A stretch of 64,000 bases of DNA, taken from Pantanalinema sp. GBBB05 (GTDB taxonomy: Bacteria > Cyanobacteriota > Cyanobacteriia > Leptolyngbyales > Leptolyngbyaceae). The stretch lies in NCBI GenBank assembly GCA_016743235.1, contig VRZD01000016.1:1-64000 (forward strand). The letters run 5' to 3'. A program made the translations under genes and the position numbers. Below are positions 45,759-55,651 of the stretch, in pieces. A model generated the notes under the pieces. The model saw only the letters and a program-made list of their open reading frames with translations. It searched no databases and was not told where the DNA came from. Positions within the stretch are counted from its first letter, which is position 1. The number at the start of each line of letters is the position of its first letter.

Positions 45759-46016
45759 CTACCGCTTCTTCTTACCCTGGGAGGCATCCGGAGTCGCTTC
45801 TTCAGTACCATCCATCATGCCGTACTTCCGCAGGAAGCGCTCAACTCGCCCTTCCGTATCAATAATCTTTTGGGTGCCAGTGAAGAAGGGATGGTTCCCT
45901 GACCACACATCAACATGCAGCTCTGGGGAAGTGGAACCCACTGTCATGACCACTTCGCCATTGCAATAAACTTTGGCTTCTGGATACCACTTGGGATGAA
46001 TATCAGGTTTTGGCAT
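45759..46016 (-). CDS. rpmE: 50S ribosomal protein L31
   Basis: 85 residues. Starts MPKPDIHPKWYPEAKVYCNG and has SGNHPFFTGTQKIIDTEGRVERF. Only one cysteine (Cys18) remains of the four zinc ligands of C-plus L31, so this is the zinc-independent form. The lysine-rich C terminus is longer than in E. coli. Confidence 0.95.
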   Translation of the reverse strand: MPKPDIHPKWYPEAKVYCNGEVVMTVGSTSPELHVDVWSGNHPFFTGTQKIIDTEGRVERFLRKYGMMDGTEEATPDASQGKKKR

Positions 46017-46148
46017 GGCTAACTCTCAAAAACACAATTGCTCTGATCTTGATTCTAACGAACTGCTGATGCTAGATGGATACCCGTACCAACACTGGCT
46101 CTGACTAAACTCCCAGCAGTTGTAAACAGTAGGTAGACAAGAGATGTC

Positions 46149-46559
46149 TTAACGCTTCGAGTACTGAGGTGCTTTCCGCGCTTTCCGTAAACCGTACTTC
46201 TTCCGCTCTTTAGCTCGGGGATCACGGGTTAAGTATCCTTCCACCTTTAAAGGCTTCCGATTATCAGGATCTAACTGACACAGCGCCCGAGCTACCCCTA
46301 AACGCACTGCATCAGCTTGCCCTGTTAAACCACCACCGCAGGCGTTTACCAAAATATCGTACTCCGCTTCTAACCCTAGGGTTTCCAGAGGTGCCTTCAC
46401 GACAGCTAGATACGCTGGATTGAATTGCAAGTACAGGTCACCCGGTTTTCCATTAATTGTCAGTTGACCACTACCAGGCACCAAACGAACCCGCGCGATC
46501 GCGGACTTACGACGACCTGTTCCAAGGTACATAGCTCGACCTTGCTCCGTTGCCTGCAT
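46149..46559 (-). CDS. rpsI: 30S ribosomal protein S9
   Basis: 136 residues with the TGRRKSAIARVRL start and the invariant C-terminal QYSKR tail that reaches the P-site tRNA. It overlaps rplM by one base (stop/start junction), as in most bacteria. Confidence 0.97.
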   Translation of the reverse strand: MQATEQGRAMYLGTGRRKSAIARVRLVPGSGQLTINGKPGDLYLQFNPAYLAVVKAPLETLGLEAEYDILVNACGGGLTGQADAVRLGVARALCQLDPDNRKPLKVEGYLTRDPRAKERKKYGLRKARKAPQYSKR

Positions 46560-47014
46560 TACTCTTGTCCTCCGGGAATAGTACTAATTTCTAAAACTTG
46601 AGGTTTTTGTGCCTGATGAGGATGATCCGGTCCAGCATAAACTTTCAGCTTCGTAAACAGCTGCCGCCCTAACGTATTTTTAGGCAACATCCCTTTCACA
46701 GCATGTTCAATGATCCGCTCAGGCAGACGGGCTTGCAGCTTAGCAAACGTCTCCGTCTTCATCCCACCAGGACGACCAGAATTACGACGGTAGATTTTTT
46801 GAGTCCGTTTCTTACCAGTGACTGCAACCTTGTCAGCATTAACAATAATCACAAAGTCACCTGTATCCATTGAAGGCGTATAGGTAGCTTTGTTCTTACC
46901 CCGTAAAACTCTGGCAACCTCACTGGCGAGGCGACCAAGGCGCTGATCAGCGGCATCAATCAGATACCAATTACGTTCAATCTCATCTTGAGGTGGAAGA
47001 TAGGTTTTATTCAT
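46559..47014 (-). CDS. rplM: 50S ribosomal protein L13
   Basis: 151 residues from ATG 47014 (MNKTYLPP); an upstream start at 47023 adds three residues. Typical WYLIDAADQRLGRLAS, GDFVIIVNADKVAVTGKK and MLPKNTLGRQ blocks. Coupled to rpsI. Confidence 0.96.
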   Translation of the reverse strand: MNKTYLPPQDEIERNWYLIDAADQRLGRLASEVARVLRGKNKATYTPSMDTGDFVIIVNADKVAVTGKKRTQKIYRRNSGRPGGMKTETFAKLQARLPERIIEHAVKGMLPKNTLGRQLFTKLKVYAGPDHPHQAQKPQVLEISTIPGGQE

Positions 47015-47087
47015 GACAATCACATTGTGCTTGGAAGGGGTTGACTAAGACAGTTCTTGTGCAAGAAAGCGATAAATGCTCTATTAA

Positions 47088-47936
47088 CTAGGTCACTTCA
47101 GGGAATTCAGGAAGACTCGGGAAGCAAAAAGCTGGTTGATTATCAAACCAAACTTCTGGCGGAAAGGGGAAGTCAGGGTAGCCGACCCGGAGCAAGCATA
47201 GTCCCTGGGCTGGCGCAGCATACTTTACCTCTTCGCGGCGTTGGGCTAACCACAGTTCTGTAAAGCTGTTTGGCGATCGCAACCCACGTCCTACCTGTAC
47301 TAACAGTCCAACTAGAAGGCGCATCATTCCATATAAAAAGCCACTTGCCTGCACTTCGATCGCGACAAAAGCACCTTGACGGCTACATTCTGCAACTTGA
47401 ACATCCACCCAAGAATGAGGGCGTTTAGAGCCTGCACGATGAAACGCGGCTAAATGATGACGTCCAACTAAAGGATCTAAAGCAGACTGAATCACATCAG
47501 TATCAAGTGGCTGGTGATAGTAGTGCCAGCTATAGGGTCGGACAAACAGGTTAGGGCAGGGATCGGTATACAACAAATAGCGGTAGCGTCGCCAAAGTGC
47601 CGAAAAACGAGCATGCCAGGTTGAGCTAACCGCCGCTGAAGCCCGAATCAGCACATCTGCTGGCAAGCGGGCATTCAATATGTCAGCCCACCGATGAGCA
47701 GGAACCATCATCGGCGCATCGAAATGAGCAACCTGAGCGGCGGCATGAACACCTGAGTCAGTCCTCCCTGCCGCATGAATTCTGACAGGAAACCCTAAAA
47801 CCGCTTTGAGGACCGTTTCGATCTCTTCTTGCACAGTCCGTTGCTTGGGCTGCCATTGCCAGCCATGAAAGTGAGTGCCCAAGTATTGAATTACCAGGGC
47901 AATCCGCTGAGTCGGCTGAGAGGCAACAGGAATCAT
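47088..47936 (-). CDS. truA: tRNA pseudouridine(38-40) synthase TruA
   Basis: 282 residues. Modifies the anticodon arm of many tRNAs. The catalytic Asp is in AAGRTDSGVHA; other blocks are RIALVIQYLGTHFHGWQWQP and FLYGMMRLLVGLLVQVGRG. Directly follows rplQ with a 2-nt gap. Confidence 0.95.
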   Translation of the reverse strand: MIPVASQPTQRIALVIQYLGTHFHGWQWQPKQRTVQEEIETVLKAVLGFPVRIHAAGRTDSGVHAAAQVAHFDAPMMVPAHRWADILNARLPADVLIRASAAVSSTWHARFSALWRRYRYLLYTDPCPNLFVRPYSWHYYHQPLDTDVIQSALDPLVGRHHLAAFHRAGSKRPHSWVDVQVAECSRQGAFVAIEVQASGFLYGMMRLLVGLLVQVGRGLRSPNSFTELWLAQRREEVKYAAPAQGLCLLRVGYPDFPFPPEVWFDNQPAFCFPSLPEFPEVT

Positions 47937-47938
47937 CG

Positions 47939-48289
47939 TTAGGTCAATTCGATAATTGCCATTTCAGCATTATCACCCCGACGATTAATCGTACGCAGAA
48001 TCCGGGTGTAACCGCCTTGACGATCGCCATAGCGAGAGCTGGCTTGTTCAAACAGAGCATGGACTAGTTGCTTGTCATACATATAGCCTAATGCTCTCCG
48101 ACGAGCTGCCAAAGAACCGTCTTTGGCTAAAGTAATCATTCGTTCAGCCTCTGTACGAACCGCCTGAGCCCGGGTTTTAGTCGTTTTAATCCGACCATTC
48201 CGAATTAGTTCAGTCGTCAGCGTCCGCAATAAAGCACGACGTTGATCAGCAGGCTTACCAAGTTGAGGGACACGGCAACGGTGACGCAT
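47939..48289 (-). CDS. rplQ: 50S ribosomal protein L17
   Basis: 116 residues, start MRHRCRVPQLGKPADQRRAL. Full-length bacterial form. Between rpoA and truA. Confidence 0.97.
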   Translation of the reverse strand: MRHRCRVPQLGKPADQRRALLRTLTTELIRNGRIKTTKTRAQAVRTEAERMITLAKDGSLAARRRALGYMYDKQLVHALFEQASSRYGDRQGGYTRILRTINRRGDNAEMAIIELT

Positions 48290-48357
48290 AAGACATAGTT
48301 AAGGGTAATAAATCATGATTGGCTATCAAATCCAGAGTTCAACCTCTGGAAGAGCAG

Positions 48358-49305
48358 CTAAGTGGTTTTTGAGGATTTCTCCTGGGATAAGGTAATCCCT
48401 AAACGTTGTTGCAATGCTTCAACCACTTCTTCAGCTGACTTGGCACCAAAGTTTTTGATCTCTAAGAGATCTTCTTGGGTGTAATCCAGCAAATCTGCAA
48501 CCGAGTTGATTTGAGCTCGCTTCAAGCAGTTATAAGCACGTACCGAGAGTTGCAATTCCTCGATCGGAATTTGATTGGTCGGATCTTCTGATCCGGAGTC
48601 ATCTGGTTCCACCGACTCTGATGGAATTTCTTTTAGCGGGTTAAACAGATCAACTAGGATATTTGCCGCTTGACTCAGAGCTTCCTGAGGGCTCAGGCTA
48701 CCATTGGTCCAGATTTCCATAATCAGACGGTCCTTCTCCATAGCACCGCCGACTCTAGCATCCTCAACTGAGTAATGAACCCGCCGAACCGGCATGAAGA
48801 TCGAGTCAATTTGCAAAAAGTCTAGAGCAACCGTTTCATCACGACCTTTTTCAACTGCCCGATACCCTTTGCCTTTCTCAATTCGGAACTCCATCTCTAG
48901 AGTTGCATTTGCCGACAAAGTAGCAATGTACTGATTCTGATCTACAAACTCTACTTCGGAAGGTAGGTCAAACTGCCCTGCCGTCGCCGTTGCAGGTCCT
49001 TGAACAAGCAATCGCCCAATTTGTGGCTGAGAGGAGTAGCTTTTCAGGACAACTTTCTTCATGTTGAGGAGAATGTCTAAAACATCCTCACGCACCCCTG
49101 GAATTGTGGCAAATTCATGGCTGACTCCCGCAATCCGTACAGCCGTAATCGCTGCGCCTTCCAGGTTAGATAGCAAAACTCGCCTCAGAGCGTTGCCAAG
49201 AGTTGTTCCCTGACCACGCTCCAGTGGTTCAATGACAAATTTGCCAACTTGACTTTGATCTCTTTCGTATCTTGACTCTATACACTCAACCTGAAACTGT
49301 GCCAC
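48358..49305 (-). CDS. rpoA: RNA polymerase alpha subunit
   Basis: 315 residues. N-terminal assembly domain (FVIEPLERGQGTTLGNALRR) and C-terminal alphaCTD with helix-hairpin-helix (LSVRAYNCLKRAQINSVADL), joined by an acidic linker. It occupies its usual place after rpsK. Confidence 0.98.
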   Translation of the reverse strand: MAQFQVECIESRYERDQSQVGKFVIEPLERGQGTTLGNALRRVLLSNLEGAAITAVRIAGVSHEFATIPGVREDVLDILLNMKKVVLKSYSSQPQIGRLLVQGPATATAGQFDLPSEVEFVDQNQYIATLSANATLEMEFRIEKGKGYRAVEKGRDETVALDFLQIDSIFMPVRRVHYSVEDARVGGAMEKDRLIMEIWTNGSLSPQEALSQAANILVDLFNPLKEIPSESVEPDDSGSEDPTNQIPIEELQLSVRAYNCLKRAQINSVADLLDYTQEDLLEIKNFGAKSAEEVVEALQQRLGITLSQEKSSKTT

Positions 49306-49459
49306 GGAACAACCTCCCCTCTTGACGGATGAAAGACGCAGGGCAAATGCTCTGCTATGGGATCTTGGCTTTGCAATTTGCCAAAGATTGTGTCAGGATT
49401 TTAGGCTCGTCCAATCAATTTCTTTACAGAAGCTTAAGCAGACGATACAATCCCAACCT

Positions 49460-49855
49460 TTAAACTCGGCGCCGCTTGGGAGGACGGCAGCCATTGTGGG
49501 GGATTGGAGTGACATCACGGATTAAAGTTATTTCCAGACCTGCCCCTTGGAGAGCCCGAATCGCTGTTTCCCGACCAGCTCCTGGACCGCTGACCATGAC
49601 TTCAATTTGGCGCATCCCTTGGTCAGATGCCCGCCGTGCTGCATTCTCTGCTGCTGTTTGAGCCGCAAAAGGAGTACCTTTCTTAGCACCTTTAAAGCCA
49701 CTGGAACCAGCAGAAGCCCAAGAGATGACCTCTCCATTGGTATCCGCAATCGTCACAATTGTGTTGTTGAAGGTGGATTGGATGTAAGCGACTCCATTGG
49801 GAACATTTTTCTTTTGCTTACGGGCTCCAGTCTTCCTGGTTGGTTGCCTTGCCAT
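49460..49855 (-). CDS. rpsK: 30S ribosomal protein S11
   Basis: 131 residues; GVAYIQSTFNNTIVTIADTN and the C-terminal PIPHNGCRPPKRRRV are diagnostic. Confidence 0.98.
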   Translation of the reverse strand: MARQPTRKTGARKQKKNVPNGVAYIQSTFNNTIVTIADTNGEVISWASAGSSGFKGAKKGTPFAAQTAAENAARRASDQGMRQIEVMVSGPGAGRETAIRALQGAGLEITLIRDVTPIPHNGCRPPKRRRV

Positions 49856-50018
49856 GTCAGTTTCCTAACGTTTCAGTGTGTGGTTTTTCAAAAATACTGC
49901 TAAACAACTAGTTGGTGAGGGGAGAAGCACACGGCCGCAAAACTATGCTCACTAGCAAACTCAACTGCAAGCTCAAGCGACAATGGGGTCTACAACCCGC
50001 AACAGCAACCAACTAAAG

Positions 50019-50402
50019 CTATTTCTTGCTAGGCGCTTTCTTCTTACCTGCAACAGTCCGACGACCGCCACGACGGGTTCGAGCATTAGTCCGGGTTCTC
50101 TGTCCGCGAACTGGTAAACCCAAGCGATGACGGCGACCCCGATAAGTGCCGATGTCCATCAATCGCTTGATGTTCATGGACTCTAAGCGTCTGAGATCAC
50201 CTTCAACCTGGTAATTCTCTTCCACTTCTGCTCTTAGCGCCGCAACATCCGCATCACTCAACTCTTTAACCCGAACATCCGGATTAACTCCCGTTGCCTC
50301 CAGAATGCTACGCGATCGGGTCAAGCCAATCCCGTATATATAGGTCAGCCCAATTTCAACTCGTTTATCCCGAGGTAAATCTACTCCGGCAATCCGTGCC
50401 AC
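50019..50402 (-). CDS. rpsM: 30S ribosomal protein S13
   Basis: 127 residues; start MARIAGVDLPRDKRVEIGLT, helix-two-turn-helix DIGTYRGRRHRLGLPVRGQR and a lysine-rich tail. Confidence 0.98.
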   Translation of the reverse strand: MARIAGVDLPRDKRVEIGLTYIYGIGLTRSRSILEATGVNPDVRVKELSDADVAALRAEVEENYQVEGDLRRLESMNIKRLMDIGTYRGRRHRLGLPVRGQRTRTNARTRRGGRRTVAGKKKAPSKK

Positions 50403-50516
50403 GTCCCTCTTCTCCCGCTTGTACTTTCTGCTAGAAACCTGAAATGCCCATGATGGCGTCTATCAATCACGAATCACAAAACTCAGACTTACTCTTGCCC
50501 AAGCATTCACTAAGCT

Positions 50517-50630
50517 CTAACCTTGACGCTGCTTATGCTTAGGATTAGAACAAATCACCATGACTCTGCCACGACGCCGAATCACGCGACACTTTTCGCA
50601 TATTTTACGAACCGATGCTCGAACTTTCAT
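50517..50630 (-). CDS. rpmJ: 50S ribosomal protein L36
   Basis: 37 residues, found by reading the gap between infA and rpsM: MKVRASVRKICEKCRVIRRR at the N terminus and CSNPKHKQRQG at the C terminus. The zinc ligands (Cys11, Cys14, Cys27, His32) are all present. Confidence 0.97.
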   Translation of the reverse strand: MKVRASVRKICEKCRVIRRRGRVMVICSNPKHKQRQG

Positions 50631-50724
50631 GTCCTTTGCCAGCACTTACAAACTTAGCATCTTATCAAAATAGAAAACTTATTGTCAAGAAAACAACCCT
50701 ATTTATTGAGGATGCAGTAAACAG

Positions 50725-50952
50725 TTACTTCTTGTTTCTGAGACGGTAAGTGATTCTACCTTTTGTCAGGTCATAAGGAGTTAACTCTACCTTGACGCGA
50801 TCACCAGGCAGGATTTTGATATAGTTCCGGCGAATTTTTCCTGAAATATGCGCAAGCACATTAAACCCGTTATCCAAATTTACGCGGAACATGGCATTTG
50901 GTAGGGATTCAGTCACCGTACCTTCCATTTCAATCAGATCTTGTTTTGACAA
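50725..50952 (-). CDS. infA: Translation initiation factor IF-1
   Basis: 75 residues; S1-type OB fold starting MSKQDLIEMEGTVTESLPNA. Directly upstream of rpmJ. Confidence 0.97.
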   Translation of the reverse strand: MSKQDLIEMEGTVTESLPNAMFRVNLDNGFNVLAHISGKIRRNYIKILPGDRVKVELTPYDLTKGRITYRLRNKK

Positions 50953-51165
50953 TTGGGTTTCTCTCCTATTTAGACGGTATGCAAGCTGCCTTGACTAATA
51001 AAAACCTAGAGTTCAGCTTCCCTTTGAGTCTAGATCATCTCTTCAGCGATCGGCTGATTCAGTATATCGGTAATCATCGGAATACCTGACTAAATGGTCA
51101 AGCCGATAGTCAGGTATTTGTGTCAGAAAGTATGAACTATTGAGTTGGTAAACTGCCAATCCACC

Positions 51166-51717
51166 TCATTTCAGCAAATTTTCAAGTTCCGCTGTCACCT
51201 CATCCATCGCTTTATCACCATTAACTGCCAGCAATTTATTGCGATCTTTATAAAAATCGATCAATGGAGCAGTTTGTTGCCGATAAACCTCTAGGCGAGA
51301 TTCAATCACCTCTTTAGTATCATCCTTGCGACCACGCCCTAACATGCGGGCAACCAACACTTCATCTGGAACATCAAAGTAAACGACCTGATCGCTCACT
51401 TGATCAATCTCGGACAGCAGCTTATCTAGAAAACTAGCTTGGGTCACATTCCGAGGAAACCCATCTAAGATCCATCCCGACTGAGCATCATCTTGATGCA
51501 ATCGCTCTCGGATTAAGTCAATCACTAACTGATCCGGAACTAGGTCGCCTCGATCCATATAGGCTTGAGCTTGTTGACCTAACGAAGTTTGACGAGCCAC
51601 AGCATCACGCAAAATATCACCAGTAGAAATATGCGGAATGCGATAAAGTTCAGCCAGTGCTTTGGCTTGAGTTCCTTTACCCGCCCCCGGGGCCCCTAAA
51701 AAGATTAAGCGTGGCAC
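51166..51717 (-). CDS. adk: Adenylate kinase
   Basis: 183 residues. Interconverts ATP + AMP and 2 ADP. P-loop GAPGAGKGTQAK (8-19), then HISTGDILRDAV and ILDGFPRNVTQ. It is the short form with no zinc LID. The GTG start overlaps the secY stop by one base. Confidence 0.96.
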   Translation of the reverse strand: MPRLIFLGAPGAGKGTQAKALAELYRIPHISTGDILRDAVARQTSLGQQAQAYMDRGDLVPDQLVIDLIRERLHQDDAQSGWILDGFPRNVTQASFLDKLLSEIDQVSDQVVYFDVPDEVLVARMLGRGRKDDTKEVIESRLEVYRQQTAPLIDFYKDRNKLLAVNGDKAMDEVTAELENLLK

Positions 51718-53030
51718 TACTGTTTCACCATTCCTTCGTATCGTTGGGAAATCACATATGTCTGAATTTGCTTAGCTGTGTCGATCGCCACACCAACCAA
51801 AATTAATAGCGAGGTTGCTCCTAGCCCTTGAAATGTTGTTACCCGAGTCGCACTCTCAACTGCCGTCGGTACAATTGCCACTAAACCGAGGAAAACTGCA
51901 CCAAGCAGAGTTAAGCGATTTAACACCCGCTCAACATAGTCACTAGTAGCCTTACCAGGACGAATTCCTGGAATACTAGCTCCCATCTTCTTCAAGTTTT
52001 GCGACAGATCAACTGGGTTAACAACAAGTGAGGTGTAGAAATAGCTGAAGAACAGAATCAGCGTTAAGTAGACCGCTACATATACCCAGGGAGTTGGACC
52101 ACTAGGCCGCATGTAATTCGCAATCTGAATGACAATGTCATTTTTGGTAAATTGCGCCAGGTACTCCGGCAGAATCAATACGGTTGAAGCAAAGATAATT
52201 GGCATCACACCACCCTGATTCAAACGCAAGGGCAGATAGCTGCTTTTTTCCAAATACATCCGCCGCCCCACCTGGCGTTTTGCCGAAACAATTGGGATAC
52301 GTCGAGTCCCTTCTTGCACAAAGACAATCCCAACGATCATCACCAGGAAGACTAATAAGAGGATGAGAATGCCGCCTACAACACTACGATCGCCGGTCTG
52401 AGCCAACTCCAAAGTCTGACCAAAATATCGTGGGAAGCCAGAAACAATACTAACGAAGATCAGCAGCGAGGCCCCATTGCCAATGCCTCGTTCGGTGACC
52501 AGCTCGCCAACCCACATCACAAACATGGAGCCAGCTGTCAGCGCTAAAACAGTTTGGATAATAAATCCAATACCCGCACTCTGAGGTAGAACATAGGGCT
52601 GCACCCAAATTGCTACCCCAATACTTTGAACCAGGGCTAACCCTAAGGCAACATATCGGGTAATTTGCGAGATTTTGCGACGCCCTGCCTCTCCTTCGTT
52701 TTTTTGCAAATTTTCTAAAGAAGGTAAAGCTGCCGTCAACAGCTGCAAGATAATTGAGGCATTAATAAACGGGATGATTCCTAAGGCAAAAATGCCCAAG
52801 GCTTTCAGCCCACCCCCAGCGAAAATATCAAGGAAATTGACAGCTACATTATTTTGAATATTTTCTGCAAACCTAGCCCGATCGATTCCTGGGATAGGCA
52901 GAAAGATACCAAGGCGAATCAGGATCAACATACCGATCGTCAGTAGGATGCGACCTCTTAACCCAGCCGCTTGAGCCATCTGGGCAAATGTTTCCTGAGC
53001 ACTTGGTGTCTTATCTCGGCTAACAACCAT
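51717..53030 (-). CDS. secY: Preprotein translocase subunit SecY
   Basis: 437 residues, ten membrane helices. Forms the Sec channel in plasma and thylakoid membranes. Plug and lateral-gate helices follow the usual pattern; the cytosolic loops QEGTRRIPI and RPGKATSDYVERVLNRLT that bind the ribosome and SecA are intact. Confidence 0.97.
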   Translation of the reverse strand: MVVSRDKTPSAQETFAQMAQAAGLRGRILLTIGMLILIRLGIFLPIPGIDRARFAENIQNNVAVNFLDIFAGGGLKALGIFALGIIPFINASIILQLLTAALPSLENLQKNEGEAGRRKISQITRYVALGLALVQSIGVAIWVQPYVLPQSAGIGFIIQTVLALTAGSMFVMWVGELVTERGIGNGASLLIFVSIVSGFPRYFGQTLELAQTGDRSVVGGILILLLVFLVMIVGIVFVQEGTRRIPIVSAKRQVGRRMYLEKSSYLPLRLNQGGVMPIIFASTVLILPEYLAQFTKNDIVIQIANYMRPSGPTPWVYVAVYLTLILFFSYFYTSLVVNPVDLSQNLKKMGASIPGIRPGKATSDYVERVLNRLTLLGAVFLGLVAIVPTAVESATRVTTFQGLGATSLLILVGVAIDTAKQIQTYVISQRYEGMVKQ

Positions 53031-53129
53031 GAAGGCGACCCTCTAACATGCGTATGTTTTATATAGATAAATCTCCGGTAGAGCCTACCGAAGTATCTAT
53101 GATTGAGACGTATTATGAGGAACTAAAGA

Positions 53130-53597
53130 TTATTCTGACTCAGAAGAGTCAGCACCTAGAAGTTCGCAAGTTCCCTTAGCTGCTTCAATCTTAGCGCGAG
53201 CAGATGCACTAAAGGCGGCTGCTTGCACTTGTAAAGGGATGTTGAGTTCACCATTCCCTAGCACTTTCAGAGGACCATCATCGGTAGTCACAACCCCTGC
53301 CTCCATTAACGATGTGAGGGTAACAGCTGTATTAGCAGGTAAAGCAGCCAAGTCCTCGACATTGATAATGGTGTAGTGCGATCTGTTGATGATTGGGAAG
53401 TGCTTCAACTTGGGTAAGCGGCGATATAAAGGGGTCTGACCGCCTTCAAAACCAGGGCGAGTCGGGCGACCCGATCTCGACTTCTGACCTCTCATCCCAA
53501 AACCACAGCTAGCCCCTTGACCTGCCGCAATTCCTCGACCCAGGCGGCGACGGCGCTTTTTAGAACCAGACTGGGGCACAGCATCGTTTAATCTCAT
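53130..53597 (-). CDS. rplO: 50S ribosomal protein L15
   Basis: 155 residues from ATG 53597, giving the family start MRLNDAVPQSGSKKRRRRLG; ATG 53612 is five codons upstream and less likely. Includes GRGIAAGQGASCGFGMRGQK. Confidence 0.95.
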   Translation of the reverse strand: MRLNDAVPQSGSKKRRRRLGRGIAAGQGASCGFGMRGQKSRSGRPTRPGFEGGQTPLYRRLPKLKHFPIINRSHYTIINVEDLAALPANTAVTLTSLMEAGVVTTDDGPLKVLGNGELNIPLQVQAAAFSASARAKIEAAKGTCELLGADSSESE

Positions 53598-53693
53598 AGC
53601 TTTCGCTCTCAATCACTAACAGCATTGTCGAAATCGCATCAGTCACCCTATTAGGGCGCTTGTTAAGCTAGCTAGCCACTCAATTAGGCTTAA

Positions 53694-54215
53694 CTAGGCG
53701 TAGAGATGCTCAAGGGAAATATCTCGTTGCTCAGCAACTTCAGCAAATGTGCGCAAGGTAGATAATGCTTCAACTGCCGCTCTAGCATTGTTAAGCGGAT
53801 TATCAGAACCAAGCTGTTTTGCCAGGATATTTCTCACTCCTGCCAATTCTAATACCGTACGCACAGCTCCTCCAGCAATTACCCCAGTACCAGGAGCGGC
53901 AGGGCGCATCATCACTTTGGCACCGCCACCCTGACCGGTAGTCGGATGAGGAATAGAGTTGTTTTTGGTCAAAGGCACTTCAATTAAGTGCTTTTTGCCA
54001 TCTGCCACACCTTTCTTCACTGCCCCAATCACATCGCTCGCCTTACCAACGCCGACTCCAACCTGTCCACGTTCATTACCAACGACAACGATCGCTCGGA
54101 AGCTTAACTTCTTACCACCTTTGACGACCTTAGTGACCCGACGGATTTGTACAACCCGCTCTTGCCAGTCGGTTTCCTTCTCTCGGCTCTTATTGCTTTT
54201 ACGACCCTTTGCCAT
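53694..54215 (-). CDS. rpsE: 30S ribosomal protein S5
   Basis: 173 residues. DWQERVVQIRRVTKVVKGGK and GHG-equivalent helix region VGVGVGKASDVIGAVKKGV. rpmD (L30) would follow here in E. coli but is absent, as usual in cyanobacteria. Confidence 0.97.
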   Translation of the reverse strand: MAKGRKSNKSREKETDWQERVVQIRRVTKVVKGGKKLSFRAIVVVGNERGQVGVGVGKASDVIGAVKKGVADGKKHLIEVPLTKNNSIPHPTTGQGGGAKVMMRPAAPGTGVIAGGAVRTVLELAGVRNILAKQLGSDNPLNNARAAVEALSTLRTFAEVAEQRDISLEHLYA

Positions 54216-54262
54216 GATCTACTCCAAGCTATTCCGCAAACTAAAAGACATCTAATGATGGA

Positions 54263-54625
54263 TTAGAACTGTAGCCCTGCTTCGCGGGCAGCATCTGCCA
54301 AGGCTTTGATCCGACCATGATAAAGATTGCCGCCGCGATCGAAGACCACCTGCTGAATGCCCTGTTCTAGCGATCGTTGAGCAATCAATTTGCCTACTTG
54401 AGTAGACGCATCACAATTTGCCCCAGAGTCTAAATTAGATTTAAATTCTGGTTCTAAGGTGGAAGCAGACGCTAAGGTATGGTGCTGGGTATCGTCAATC
54501 ACCTGGACATAAATGTGCTGATTAGAACGAAACACTGCCAATCTTGGGCGCTCTGCCGTCCCCGTCACTCGCCGACGAACACGTTGATGGCGATTTCGAG
54601 TTGACTCTCTACGACTTAGACTCAT
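54263..54625 (-). CDS. rplR: 50S ribosomal protein L18
   Basis: 120 residues; RPRLAVFRSNQHIYVQVIDD and the C-terminal VVFDRGGNLYHGRIKALAD. Binds 5S rRNA. Confidence 0.97.
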   Translation of the reverse strand: MSLSRRESTRNRHQRVRRRVTGTAERPRLAVFRSNQHIYVQVIDDTQHHTLASASTLEPEFKSNLDSGANCDASTQVGKLIAQRSLEQGIQQVVFDRGGNLYHGRIKALADAAREAGLQF

Positions 54626-54627
54626 GA

Positions 54628-55167
54628 CTATTTCTTCCCTGCCTTACCAGCCTTACGTCTGACCACTTCACCGGCATAGCGAATCCCTTTCCCCTTATAA
54701 GGTTCTGGAGGACGAACCGCACGGATTCGAGCAGCCGTATTGCCAACAATCTCTTTATCGATACCGCTAACCATCACATTGACGTTATTTTCAACGGCAA
54801 ACTGGATGCCGTCAGGCGGTTCAATTTGTACTGGGTGGCTATAACCCATGTTCAGAGTCAAGTTTTTACCCTGCACCTGAGCCCGATAACCAACTCCCTG
54901 AATCTCCAAGCGACGCTGAAATCCTTGCGAAACTCCTTCAACCATATTGGCAACCAGAGTTCGGCATAACCCATGGCGTTGACGGGCTACTCGGGATTCA
55001 TCCCGCCGGTTGACCAGTAACGTCTCGCCTTCCTGAACTACAACAACTTCAGCGGGCAAAACTCTAGACAACTCACCTTTTGGTCCCTTAACTGTGACTG
55101 ATTGTCCGTCGATCGTTACCGTCACTTTGGCGGGGATAGCAATGGGACGTTTACCAATGCGCGACAT
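54628..55167 (-). CDS. rplF: 50S ribosomal protein L6
   Basis: 179 residues; start MSRIGKRPIAIPAKVTVTID and signature PEPYKGKGIRYAGEVVRRK. Two gene-duplicated RNA-binding halves. Confidence 0.98.
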   Translation of the reverse strand: MSRIGKRPIAIPAKVTVTIDGQSVTVKGPKGELSRVLPAEVVVVQEGETLLVNRRDESRVARQRHGLCRTLVANMVEGVSQGFQRRLEIQGVGYRAQVQGKNLTLNMGYSHPVQIEPPDGIQFAVENNVNVMVSGIDKEIVGNTAARIRAVRPPEPYKGKGIRYAGEVVRRKAGKAGKK

Positions 55168-55226
55168 ACCTGCCTACTCCTATCAATTCCGCGTACTGAA
55201 TTCCATGCTCGTTTAACGGCTCTCAA

Positions 55227-55628
55227 CTACCAGATATAGCAAAGAACTTCACCGCCTAAACCGCTACGACGAGCTTCCCGATCGGTCATAATACCGCTGG
55301 AGGTTGAAATAATGGCAATGCCAATCCCACCCAATACACGGGGCAAATCTTTCCGGTTCGAGTAAACTCGAAATCCCGGTTTGCTGACTCGCCGCAATGT
55401 ATTAATAATCGGTTGTCTACCCTTACCTTTATACTTAAGCGCAATTACCAAGTGGCGCTTTACTCCCTCACCAGTTTCCTCGTAGTCAGTAATAAACCCT
55501 TCATCTTTCAAGACTTTAGCAATACTGCGAGTCATTCTAGTAGAGGGAACCTCAGTTGTTTGGTGACGCGCCAAGTTTGCATTCCGAATTCGCGTCAGCA
55601 TATCTGCAATGGTATCGTGTGCCGCCAT
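55227..55628 (-). CDS. rpsH: 30S ribosomal protein S8
   Basis: 133 residues; DTIADMLTRIRNANLARHQT start and C-terminal GIAIISTSSGIMTDREARR. The rpsN (S14) gene, next to rpsH in E. coli, is missing here, typical for cyanobacteria. Confidence 0.98.
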   Translation of the reverse strand: MAAHDTIADMLTRIRNANLARHQTTEVPSTRMTRSIAKVLKDEGFITDYEETGEGVKRHLVIALKYKGKGRQPIINTLRRVSKPGFRVYSNRKDLPRVLGGIGIAIISTSSGIMTDREARRSGLGGEVLCYIW

Positions 55629-55651
55629 AGTATTCCCTTGATAAACCTGCC